From: JBQCDV01 sp051960855
GTDB lineage: Bacteria; Actinomycetota; Actinomycetes; JAJZTN01
Direction: 5' to 3'
Assembly (NCBI GenBank): GCA_051960855.1
Contig: JBQCDV010000068.1
Location: 1 to 6,818 of the forward strand
DNA length: 6,818 bases
Numbering within the stretch: the first letter of the stretch is position 1; the number at the start of each line of letters is the position of its first letter. Shown here in pieces: positions 1 to 5,021 of the stretch. Below the pieces are notes generated by a model. That model ran no database searches, had not been told where the DNA came from, and saw only the letters and a program-made list of their open reading frames with translations. Made by a program: the position numbers and the translations under genes.

Positions 1-11
1 CGCGGCAGGCT

Positions 12-57
12 GCTAGCCCGAGTGGCGCTATCCCGAACAGCGATATCCCGAACGGCG
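12..57. repeat. 15-bp-period tandem repeat downstream of serB
   Basis: The 62 bases beyond the serB stop codon contain no gene. They hold two near-identical copies of TATCCCGAAC(A/G)GCG (29-42 and 44-57, one mismatch, period 15). A third, degraded copy at about 12-27 (GCTAGCCCGAGTGGCG) matches roughly 12 of 16 positions. The second copy includes the GATATC palindrome (42-47). I see no hairpin with a T-tract, so this is not an evident intrinsic terminator. It may be a small tandem duplication or a protein-binding site; the sequence alone does not decide. Confidence 0.5.
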
Positions 58-62
58 CAGCG

Positions 63-1268
63 TCAGGCTGAGGGGGCGAGCTCGTCCTCGCGGTCGGCGG
101 CCTCGATCTCCTCGCGGGTGATGCCGAGGAGGTAGAGGACGGTGTCGAGGTAGGGGGCGTTGAGGGCGGCATCGGCTGCCTGGCGCACGGCGGGCTTGGC
201 GTTGAACGCGATGCCGAGGCCCGCGGCGGCGATCATGTCGAGGTCGTTTGCGCCGTCCCCGATCGCCACGGTCTGGCTCAGCGGCACCTCCGCCTCCGCC
301 GCGAAGCGCCGCAGCGCGGTCGCCTTGCCGGCGCGATCGACGACGTCGCCGACCACCCTCCCCGTCAGCCGCCCTGACACGATCTCCAGAGTGTTCGCGG
401 CCGCGAAGTCGAGGCCAAGCTGCGTCACGAGTGCGTCGGTGACCTGGGTGAAGCCGCCGCTGACGATGCCGACGCGGTGTCCCAGCCGGCGCAGCGTCCG
501 GACCAGCGTGCGGGCTCCCGGTGTGAGCTGCACCTGCTCACGGACGGCGGCGACCGCGCCCTCGTCGAGACCGGCGAGCAGCGCGACGCGCTCGCGCAGC
601 GAGGCTGCGAAGTCCAGCTCCCCCCGCATGGCCGCCTCGGTCACCGCCCGCACCTCGGCCTCACATCCGGCATGTGCGGCGAGCATCTCGATGACCTCGC
701 CTTGCACGAGCGTCGAGTCCACATCCATCACGACGAGCCGCTTGGCGCGACGTTGCAGGCCCGAGGGCTGCACCGCGACGTCGACGCCGACGCGCAGCGC
801 CTCGGCGGCGACGGCAGTGCGCAGGGCCTCAGGCGAGGCACCCGACACGTCGAGCTCCACCGCCATCACCGGCTGACGGGCCATCCGGACGAGACGGTCG
901 ACATTCGCCCCGAGGTCGGCGACGACGCCGGTGATCGCCGCCAGAGCGTGCGGCGTCAGCCTCGCTGCCAGCAGCGTCACCAGCACCCGTCCCGACCGCA
1001 CGGGCGTGGGAGTCGCCGTCACCTCGGCGACGTCCACGTCGAGCCCCAGCTCGCGGGCAAGCGCGTCGAGCCGTGCGCGCAGCGGCGCCGGCGGCAGCGC
1101 GATCGCCTCGGTCGAGACGAGCACCGTGAGGATGAGCCGCCCTCGGATGACCACCTGCTCGACGTCGTCGATGTGCAGGTCGAGACCGTCGAGGGCCTGC
1201 AGCAACCGTGTCGAGATGCCCGGTCGGTCACGACCGCTGATGGACACCAGCAGGGTCGGGCTCGCCAT
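63..1268 (-). CDS. serB: Phosphoserine phosphatase SerB (SerB2 type, two N-terminal ACT domains)
   Basis: This 401-residue cytosolic enzyme should dephosphorylate O-phospho-L-serine, the last step of serine biosynthesis. Residues about 5-75 and 94-165 look like two ACT domains. The first carries SGRDRPGIS and EQVVIRGRL, as in mycobacterial SerB2, where ACT domains bind serine for feedback control. The C-terminal half is a HAD phosphatase. Motif I is DVDST (182-186, nucleophile D182 and acid/base D184), motif II is S270 in VSGG, the motif III lysine is K315 in DRAGKATAL, and motif IV is GDGAND (337-342) with D338 and D342 for magnesium. AAMRGELDF is also typical of SerB. All catalytic residues are present and length matches the family (about 400). 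It lies 23 nt downstream of glgC, but TAGCCT (1275-1280) sits 6 nt before its ATG, so it may have its own leaderless start. No clear Shine-Dalgarno is visible. Family is certain; serine feedback is inferred from homology. Confidence 0.96.
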   Translation of the reverse strand: MASPTLLVSISGRDRPGISTRLLQALDGLDLHIDDVEQVVIRGRLILTVLVSTEAIALPPAPLRARLDALARELGLDVDVAEVTATPTPVRSGRVLVTLLAARLTPHALAAITGVVADLGANVDRLVRMARQPVMAVELDVSGASPEALRTAVAAEALRVGVDVAVQPSGLQRRAKRLVVMDVDSTLVQGEVIEMLAAHAGCEAEVRAVTEAAMRGELDFAASLRERVALLAGLDEGAVAAVREQVQLTPGARTLVRTLRRLGHRVGIVSGGFTQVTDALVTQLGLDFAAANTLEIVSGRLTGRVVGDVVDRAGKATALRRFAAEAEVPLSQTVAIGDGANDLDMIAAAGLGIAFNAKPAVRQAADAALNAPYLDTVLYLLGITREEIEAADREDELAPSA

Positions 1269-1274
1269 GGTCGA

Positions 1275-1280
1275 AGGCTA
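1275..1280 (-). promoter_or_regulatory. Candidate -10 element for leaderless serB
   Basis: On the minus strand TAGCCT is followed by six bases (TCGACC) and the serB ATG. This fits the TANNNT -10 consensus with transcription starting at or beside the start codon. It lies wholly inside the 23-nt glgC-serB gap, so serB could be transcribed both by read-through from glgC and from this element. No convincing -35 was seen. Confidence 0.5.
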
Positions 1281-1291
1281 CGGGAGCCGCC

Positions 1292-2533
1292 TCAGGGGAC
1301 GACGACCTGGCCCTTGCCGAGCACCACGATCCCGGTGTCGGTCACGGTGAAGCCGCGAGCGCGGTCGTGCTCGAGGTCCATCCCGATGCGCGCGCCCTCC
1401 GGGACAACGACGTTCTTGTCGAGGATCGCGCGCCGCACCACGGCATGCCGCCCGATCTGGACATTGTCCATGAGCACCGAGTCCGTCACGCTCGCCCAGG
1501 AGTGGACATAGACACCGGGGGAGAGCACGGAGTTCTCCACCAGGGACCCCGAGACCACCGCTCCGGGGGAGACGATCGAGTTGACCGCGTGCCCGATCCG
1601 CCCGTGCCAGCCGTGGACGAACTTCGCGGGGGGCCAGGCGGAGTTCATTGTCCAGATCGGCCAGGCTCGGTTGTAGAGGTTGAAGATCGGGTGGACCGAG
1701 ATGAGGTCCTGGTGGGCGTCGTAGAAGGAGTCGATGGTCCCCACATCGCGCCAGTAGTCGCGGTCGCGGTCGGTGCTGCCGGGCACGTCGTTGTCGCGGA
1801 AGTCGTAGACGGCTGCGCGGCCGAGGCCCACGAGCTTGGGAATGATGTCGCCGCCGAGGTCGTGGTTGCTGTCCTCGTCGGCCGCGTCGGCGGTGACCGC
1901 CTCGATGAGGGTGCGGGTCTCGAAGATGTAGTTGCCCATCGACGCGTAGACCTGGTCGGGGGCGTCGGGCAGGCCTTGAGCGTCCTTCGGCTTCTCGAGG
2001 AACTCCGAGATGCGGGTGCGGTCCTCGGGGTCGGTCTGGATGACGCCGAACTGGTCGGCCAGGCTGATCGGCTGCCGGATCGCGGCGACGGTGACGCCAG
2101 CGCCGGAGTCGCAGTGGGCCCGCATCATCTGGCGAGGGTCCATGCGGTAGACGTGGTCGGCGCCGAAGACGATCACGTGCTCGGGGCGCTCGTCGTTGAG
2201 CAGGTTCAGGCTTTGGAAGATGGCGTCAGCGGAGCCGGCGTACCACCGCTTGCCGACCCGCTGCTGGGCGGGCACGGGCGTCACGTAGTCGCCCAGCATC
2301 GTCGACATCCGCCAGGTCTGGGAGATGTGGCGGTCGAGCGAGTGGGACTTGTACTGCGTGAGGACGACGATGCGCCGGAAGCCGGCGTTGACCAGATTCG
2401 ACAGGGCGAAGTCGACGAGCCGGTACACGCCCCCGAAGGGGACCGCCGGCTTGGCGCGGTCGGCGGTCAACGGCATCAGGCGCTTGCCTTCGCCACCTGC
2501 CAGGACGATCGCGAGGACGCTGGGCTCAGCCAT
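1292..2533 (-). CDS. glgC: Glucose-1-phosphate adenylyltransferase (ADP-glucose pyrophosphorylase)
   Basis: This 413-residue enzyme makes ADP-glucose and pyrophosphate from ATP and glucose-1-phosphate. It commits carbon to glycogen and, in actinobacteria, to related alpha-glucan routes. The N-terminal nucleotidyltransferase domain has the LAGGEGKRL loop (11-19), AKPAVPFGG (27-35) and YRLVDFALSN (37-46). It continues with GADHVYRMD (124-132), EFLEKPK (177-183, the glucose-1-phosphate lysine region), SMGNYIF (198-204), HDLGGDIIP (224-232) and YWRDVGT (260-266). From about residue 300 the chain shows left-handed beta-helix spacing (VVSGSLVENSVLSPGVYVH, VQIGRHAVVRRAILDKNVVV), as in GlgC. The length is normal and nothing is missing. 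The ATG at 2533 starts right before the conserved LAIVLAGGEG strand. TAGGGT 6 nt upstream suggests its own leaderless promoter. Homotetramerisation and allosteric control are family knowledge, not visible here. Confidence 0.97.
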   Translation of the reverse strand: MAEPSVLAIVLAGGEGKRLMPLTADRAKPAVPFGGVYRLVDFALSNLVNAGFRRIVVLTQYKSHSLDRHISQTWRMSTMLGDYVTPVPAQQRVGKRWYAGSADAIFQSLNLLNDERPEHVIVFGADHVYRMDPRQMMRAHCDSGAGVTVAAIRQPISLADQFGVIQTDPEDRTRISEFLEKPKDAQGLPDAPDQVYASMGNYIFETRTLIEAVTADAADEDSNHDLGGDIIPKLVGLGRAAVYDFRDNDVPGSTDRDRDYWRDVGTIDSFYDAHQDLISVHPIFNLYNRAWPIWTMNSAWPPAKFVHGWHGRIGHAVNSIVSPGAVVSGSLVENSVLSPGVYVHSWASVTDSVLMDNVQIGRHAVVRRAILDKNVVVPEGARIGMDLEHDRARGFTVTDTGIVVLGKGQVVVP

Positions 2534-2539
2534 GTCGGC

Positions 2540-2545
2540 ACCCTA
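2540..2545 (-). promoter_or_regulatory. Candidate -10 element for leaderless glgC
   Basis: Minus-strand TAGGGT, then GCCGAC, then the glgC ATG: TANNNT with a 6-nt spacer. The AGGGTG overlapping it could instead be read as a weak Shine-Dalgarno if the transcript begins further upstream. The 68-nt gap behind it (2534-2601) leaves room for a promoter separate from the upstream gene. No clear -35 is seen. Confidence 0.5.
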
Positions 2546-2575
2546 GTGCGGTCGGCGCGATACGACCATGATCAG

Positions 2576-2600
2576 GGGCGCTGAGTGCTCGTGAGCGCCC
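2576..2600 (-). terminator. Hairpin just after the unknown gene, possible terminator without T-tract
   Basis: A perfect 7-bp inverted repeat, GGGCGCT (2576-2582) and AGCGCCC (2594-2600), with an 11-nt loop begins one base past the stop codon of the minus-strand unknown gene. The stem is almost all G:C. Read on the minus strand it is followed by CTGATCATGG, so the T-tract of a classical intrinsic terminator is absent. A competing smaller hairpin (GCTC-GT-GAGC, 2587-2596) overlaps it. It could attenuate read-through into glgC, stabilise an mRNA 3' end, or be chance. Confidence 0.3.
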
Positions 2601-2601
2601 G

Positions 2602-3465
2602 TCACCGCTCCCCGGTGCTGGTCACGGCGCCCCCGCCCGGGGTGTCCGTCGCACTGGCGGCTGCCGCCAGCGCGTGTCGCGCCGAGCGCGCCAGGTCGGC
2701 GAGCGCGGAGCGACGGGCCGCGATCTCACCCCGGGTGATCGCGCCGCCCTCGCCACCCAGGGCGATATCGAGGATCGCCAGCAGCCGGCAGGCCTGAACG
2801 GCGACGCGGACGGCGCGCCCCGGGTGCCCGGGTGCAAGCGACAGTCGCGGATCATCCCGAACGGCGGAGAGGGCGGCGAGCGCTTGCGGGTCGCTGCGGG
2901 CGACGTCGAGGGTGGCAAGCTCCTCCGTCACGCGGATGAGGCCCTCTTTGAGGGCGCGCTCGGCGCTGGGCAGGTCGGGGAGTGCGCTGTCTCCGCCGTC
3001 AGCGGCCGGAGCCGCCCGCCAGACGACCTGGGCCCTCGTGGGAACCGGCACGAGAGCGAGGCGAGGTGCGCGGGGTGGCTGCAGCCCCGGCACCGTCACG
3101 ACGGCGGCGCCGGCCGCGACGGCGCTCTGCGTGAGGGCGGGAGGGCCGGCGAGACCGAGGGCGTCACCGGGGGTCGGGAGCACGAGGCGCAGGCGAGTGA
3201 CACCTTCCGAGCGGAGGCGGGCGAGTGCGTAGGCGAGCCCCGTCTCCTCGAGATCGGTCTGGCCGTCGGCGGACAGGTCCCCGACCGTGTCGGCTCGGAC
3301 GACGCGATGTTCCCGGCCGTCGCCGGCGAGGTCGGCGACGTCGTCGGGAGGCACGCGGCCCTCGAGCAGGGCGTTGCCCCAGGAGGTCAGCGCGACGCCG
3401 ACGCGGGCGGCGTCGGACAGGCCAGGGGTGGCGGTCGCGACACGAGCGGGTCCGGTGGCACTCAC
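2602..3465 (-). CDS. Unrecognised alanine-rich protein, conserved function unknown
   Basis: I do not recognise this protein. The chosen start is GTG at 3465 (287 residues, MSATGPARV...). TACAGT lies 6 nt upstream of that GTG, and the longer frame from 3516 would only add residues encoded by a DNA direct repeat (RHAYS twice). The N-terminal half is mixed alpha/beta: SWGNALLEG near 28-36, a basic stretch then strand-like RLRLVLPTPGD at 91-101, and PRLALVPVP at 134-142. From about 167 to 273 it looks mainly helical (SAERALKEGLIRVTEELATLD, ALAALSAVRDD, AVRVAVQACRLLAILDIAL, ALADLARSARHAL). The last 15 residues are Thr/Gly/Ser-rich and probably disordered. No signal peptide, membrane helix, metal-binding cluster or nucleotide loop is evident, so it is probably cytosolic. 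Third-position GC bias on this frame supports real coding. It is divergent from the ABC ATPase and 68 nt upstream of glgC. Confidence 0.75.
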   Translation of the reverse strand: MSATGPARVATATPGLSDAARVGVALTSWGNALLEGRVPPDDVADLAGDGREHRVVRADTVGDLSADGQTDLEETGLAYALARLRSEGVTRLRLVLPTPGDALGLAGPPALTQSAVAAGAAVVTVPGLQPPRAPRLALVPVPTRAQVVWRAAPAADGGDSALPDLPSAERALKEGLIRVTEELATLDVARSDPQALAALSAVRDDPRLSLAPGHPGRAVRVAVQACRLLAILDIALGGEGGAITRGEIAARRSALADLARSARHALAAAASATDTPGGGAVTSTGER

Positions 3466-3471
3466 CCCAGC

Positions 3472-3477
3472 ACTGTA
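3472..3477 (-). promoter_or_regulatory. Candidate -10 element for the leaderless unknown gene
   Basis: Minus-strand TACAGT is followed by GCTGGG and the GTG start at 3465, again a TANNNT with a 6-nt spacer. The hexamer lies inside the proximal copy of a 14-bp direct repeat. The distal copy supplies TACAGC, which no longer fits TANNNT. A -35 at normal spacing would fall inside the distal copy. Confidence 0.5.
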
Positions 3478-3507
3478 GGCATGGCGGCGGCCGCTGTAGG
3501 CATGGCG
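3473..3507. repeat. 14-bp direct repeat, 21-bp period, in the divergent promoter region
   Basis: CTGTAGGCATGGCG occurs exactly at 3473-3486 and again at 3494-3507. The 21-bp period is about two DNA helical turns, placing both copies on the same face. They lie in the 80-bp region between the divergent starts (3465 and 3546) and overlap the -10 and -35 zone of the leftward gene. This fits tandem sites for a regulator, though a simple local duplication is also possible. The repeat accounts for the RHAYS...RHAYS peptide in the upstream extension of the leftward frame, a reason to doubt that extension. Confidence 0.6.
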
Positions 3508-3524
3508 CCCAGGCACTGGCGCCC
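3503..3524. repeat. Paired TGGCGCCC direct repeat in the divergent promoter region
   Basis: TGGCGCCC occurs at 3503-3510 and 3517-3524 (period 14). Because GGCGCC is self-complementary, the pair also forms two 6-bp arms around an 8-nt centre (3504-3523). CCAGG and CCTGG (3509-3513, 3523-3527) make a further inverted pair. It sits just upstream of the ABC ATPase -10. GC-rich palindromes arise easily at this composition, so an operator role is only possible. Confidence 0.35.
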
Positions 3525-3532
3525 TGGTGCCG

Positions 3533-3538
3533 TAGCGT
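3533..3538 (+). promoter_or_regulatory. Candidate -10 element for the leaderless ABC ATPase gene
   Basis: TAGCGT is followed by seven bases (GCACCGC) and the ATG at 3546. No Shine-Dalgarno precedes the ATG. It matches the other TANNNT elements in this window except for one extra base of spacing. Confidence 0.5.
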
Positions 3539-3545
3539 GCACCGC

Positions 3546-4343
3546 ATGAGCCCAGCCGCCGTCCTCGAGCTGCATGGCGTCGGCCTCATGCGCGGCGGGT
3601 CCTGGCTGATCCGTGGGATCGACTGGACGGTCCGCGAGGGAGAGCGCTGGGTCGTCCTCGGCCCGAACGGCGCCGGCAAGACGACTCTGCTGCAGATCGC
3701 CGCCGCCCTCGTACACCCCACCGCCGGCACCGCCGAGATCCTCGGTGAGCGCCTCGGCCGCGTCGACGTCTTCGACCTGCGACCCAGGATCGGGCTGGCC
3801 AGTGCCGTCCTCGCCGAGCGGCTGCCGCCGGCCGAGCGGGTCGTCGACGTCGTCGTGACCGCGTCGTACGCGGTGACCGGCCGCTGGCGCGAGGCCTACG
3901 ACGATCTCGACCACGACCGCGCTCGGGAGCTGCTGGCTGCCCTGGGAGTCGAGCACCTGGCGGAGCGGACGTTCGGCACTTTGTCAGAGGGGGAGCGCAA
4001 GCGGGTGCAGATCGCGCGCGCGCTGATGGCCGATCCCGAGCTGATGCTGCTCGACGAGCCGGCAGCCGGTCTCGACCTTGGCGGCCGGGAGGACCTGGTG
4101 CGCCGGCTGGGCCGGCTGGCGGCCGACGACCGCGCTCCCGCGCTCGTCCTCGTCACCCACCACGTCGAGGAGATCCCGCCCGGCTTCACCCACCTGCTGC
4201 TGCTGCGGCGCGGCGGAGTGGTCGCCGCGGGGCCTCTCGAGCGGGTGCTCACGGCGCAGAACCTCGCCGACACCTTCAACGTGCCGCTCATCCTCGAGCG
4301 CAGGGGGACCCGCTGGTCGGCGCGCGCCGCCTTCTTCTCCTGA
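3546..4343 (+). CDS. ABC-type ATPase, stand-alone ATP-binding protein (Rv3041c/YlmA-like)
   Basis: This is a single 265-residue ABC nucleotide-binding domain. Visible motifs are Walker A GPNGAGKTT (39-47), signature LSEGE (146-150, a variant of LSGGQ), Walker B LMLLDEP (166-172) with catalytic E171, D-loop AAGLD (173-177) and H-switch H205 in VLVTHH. At the expected Q-loop (RIGLASAV, 81-88) the usual glutamine appears replaced by A87. It starts at ATG 3546: the frame runs further upstream, but that part antisenses the divergent gene, and TAGCGT lies 7 nt before the ATG. No permease or substrate-binding gene is in the window, so it may work with a distant permease or in a non-transport role. 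From memory, Mycobacterium tuberculosis has an ABC ATPase gene (Rv3041c) beside serB2, so neighbourhood with serB may be old. Substrate unknown. Confidence 0.93.
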   Translation: MSPAAVLELHGVGLMRGGSWLIRGIDWTVREGERWVVLGPNGAGKTTLLQIAAALVHPTAGTAEILGERLGRVDVFDLRPRIGLASAVLAERLPPAERVVDVVVTASYAVTGRWREAYDDLDHDRARELLAALGVEHLAERTFGTLSEGERKRVQIARALMADPELMLLDEPAAGLDLGGREDLVRRLGRLAADDRAPALVLVTHHVEEIPPGFTHLLLLRRGGVVAAGPLERVLTAQNLADTFNVPLILERRGTRWSARAAFFS

Positions 4344-4386
4344 GCCGCTCTCTTCTCCTGAGCCGCTCTCTTCTCCTGACCCGCCT
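4326..4386 (+). repeat. Three tandem 18-bp copies covering the ABC ATPase stop codon
   Basis: The unit GCCGCTCTCTTCTCCTGA is present exactly at 4344-4361 and 4362-4379. It is preceded by a two-mismatch copy at 4326-4343 that encodes the last five residues (AAFFS) and stop of the ATPase. Since 18 is a multiple of three, each copy ends in an in-frame TGA, giving three stops in series. A degenerating edge continues to 4386. The rest of the 139-bp gap to the next gene (to 4482) shows no further ORF and no strong hairpin. The tract is C-rich and G-poor on the coding strand, which would suit Rho loading, but that is speculation. Confidence 0.75.
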
Positions 4387-4470
4387 CCCCGACGAGGTGC
4401 TCCGGACTCCGACCCGCCGACCAGCAGAGCTGCTCGCGGCCGACTCCCGTCGTTTGGTCCAGCCGCCGAC

Positions 4471-4476
4471 TAGCCT
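4471..4476 (+). promoter_or_regulatory. Candidate -10 element for leaderless NfeD gene
   Basis: TAGCCT, then GAGCGC, then ATG at 4483: TANNNT with a 6-nt spacer, and the same hexamer as before serB. No Shine-Dalgarno is evident. It suggests the NfeD-SPFH-TauE operon has its own promoter, separate from the ABC ATPase. A -35 was not found with confidence. Confidence 0.5.
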
Positions 4477-4482
4477 GAGCGC

Positions 4483-4941
4483 ATGGAGTGGCTGGGTGAT
4501 CACGCAGCGGTGCTGTGGTTTGCCGTGGCACTGCTCTGCGCCACAGTCGAGGTCGTCAGTCTCGACCTCGTCTTCGCGATGCTCGCCGGCGGCGCCGTCG
4601 TGGCAGGAGTCGCGGGGCTGGCTGGCGCCCCCGTCCTCGTGCAGGTGCTGCTCGGGCTGGCCGGCACGGCCGCCGGACTGGGCGTCGTCCGGCCTGTGGC
4701 CATGCGCCACCTCCGCACACCGCTCGACGCTCGCACCGGCGTGGCTGCCCTCATCGGCCGGGAGGCCATCGTCACCGCACGCATCGACGCCCGGGGCGAG
4801 GGCCGCATCAAGCTCGCGGGGGAGACGTGGTCGGCGCGTGCCTTCGTCACCGGCACCGAGATCGAGGCGGGCGAGTCCGTCGACGTCGTGGAGATTGATG
4901 GCGCCACGGCCGTTGTTCTCCGTGGGGGGGACCTGTCGTGA
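4483..4941 (+). CDS. NfeD-like membrane protein (short form)
   Basis: This 152-residue protein has the short NfeD layout. Three predicted membrane helices lie at about residues 8-26, 28-48 and 50-72, followed by a soluble C-terminal OB-fold-like beta domain at about 84-148. The segment GRIKLAGETWSARA (107-120), with the conserved Gly-Glu-x-Trp, is characteristic of the NfeD C-terminal domain. Short NfeD proteins are usually encoded next to an SPFH/stomatin-like gene, and here that gene follows 76 nt downstream. Mycobacterium tuberculosis Rv1487-Rv1488 is a comparable pair (from memory). NfeD is thought to assist or anchor SPFH assemblies at the membrane; its biochemical activity is not settled. 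The long-form serine protease domain is absent. The 3' end contains a run of seven G (4924-4930), where a -1 slip would extend the C terminus. Its stop overlaps the GTG of a possible mini-ORF. Confidence 0.9.
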   Translation: MEWLGDHAAVLWFAVALLCATVEVVSLDLVFAMLAGGAVVAGVAGLAGAPVLVQVLLGLAGTAAGLGVVRPVAMRHLRTPLDARTGVAALIGREAIVTARIDARGEGRIKLAGETWSARAFVTGTEIEAGESVDVVEIDGATAVVLRGGDLS

Positions 4942-5021
4942 GTGAGACTGGTCCAGCAGCACCCTGCGCCGCGCCCGCGGCCGCAGACCGAACTACCGAA
5001 AGGTCCCGGGGGTCCCGATGA
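4938..5021 (+). CDS. Possible 27-codon coupling mini-ORF between NfeD and SPFH genes
   Basis: A 27-codon frame begins MSETGPAAP and ends RSRGSR. Its GTG overlaps the NfeD stop (GTGA, 4938-4941) and its TGA overlaps the SPFH start (ATGA, 5018-5021), so it exactly bridges the 76-nt gap. The G7 tract (4924-4930) lies 7 nt before the GTG and could act as a Shine-Dalgarno-like site. Against a functional peptide: third-position GC is only 16 of 27, clearly lower than in its neighbours, and the peptide is Ala/Pro/Arg-rich with no recognisable domain. If translated, it may act by carrying ribosomes to the SPFH start rather than through its product. Confidence 0.3.
   Translation: MSETGPAAPCAAPAAADRTTERSRGSR

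Noticed and set aside
477..1511. Long plus-strand open frame across serB and the glgC end
   Set aside because: It is antisense to serB with intact catalytic motifs. Its His/Arg/Asp-rich translation has no family features and reflects GC-rich codon bias of the other strand.
1367..2584. 405-codon plus-strand frame antisense to glgC
   Set aside because: It mirrors glgC, whose motifs are all present; the Val/Asp/Gly/His-rich product is typical of a shadow frame.
3462..3482. Six-codon minus-strand ORF (ATG 3482) whose TGA overlaps the GTG start
   Set aside because: It would need a transcript starting upstream of the -10 candidate; at this length the overlap is easily chance.
3466..3516. Upstream GTG start (3516) for the unknown minus-strand gene
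   Set aside because: The added 17 residues encode a duplicated RHAYS from the DNA repeat, and the extension would remove most of the divergent promoter space.
3225..3545. N-terminal extension of the ABC ATPase frame
   Set aside because: This part is Arg/Gly-rich, antisense to the divergent gene, and lies before a better ATG with a -10 hexamer. The ABC domain begins right after 3546.
2674..3549. 291-codon plus-strand frame antisense to the unknown gene
   Set aside because: The minus frame has plausible secondary structure, a -10 element at its start and consistent GC3 bias; the plus frame is Gly/Arg-rich without structure.
4428..4439. AGCAG-AG-CTGCT inverted repeat upstream of NfeD as a terminator
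   Set aside because: Five base pairs around a two-base loop are sterically poor and there is no T-tract.
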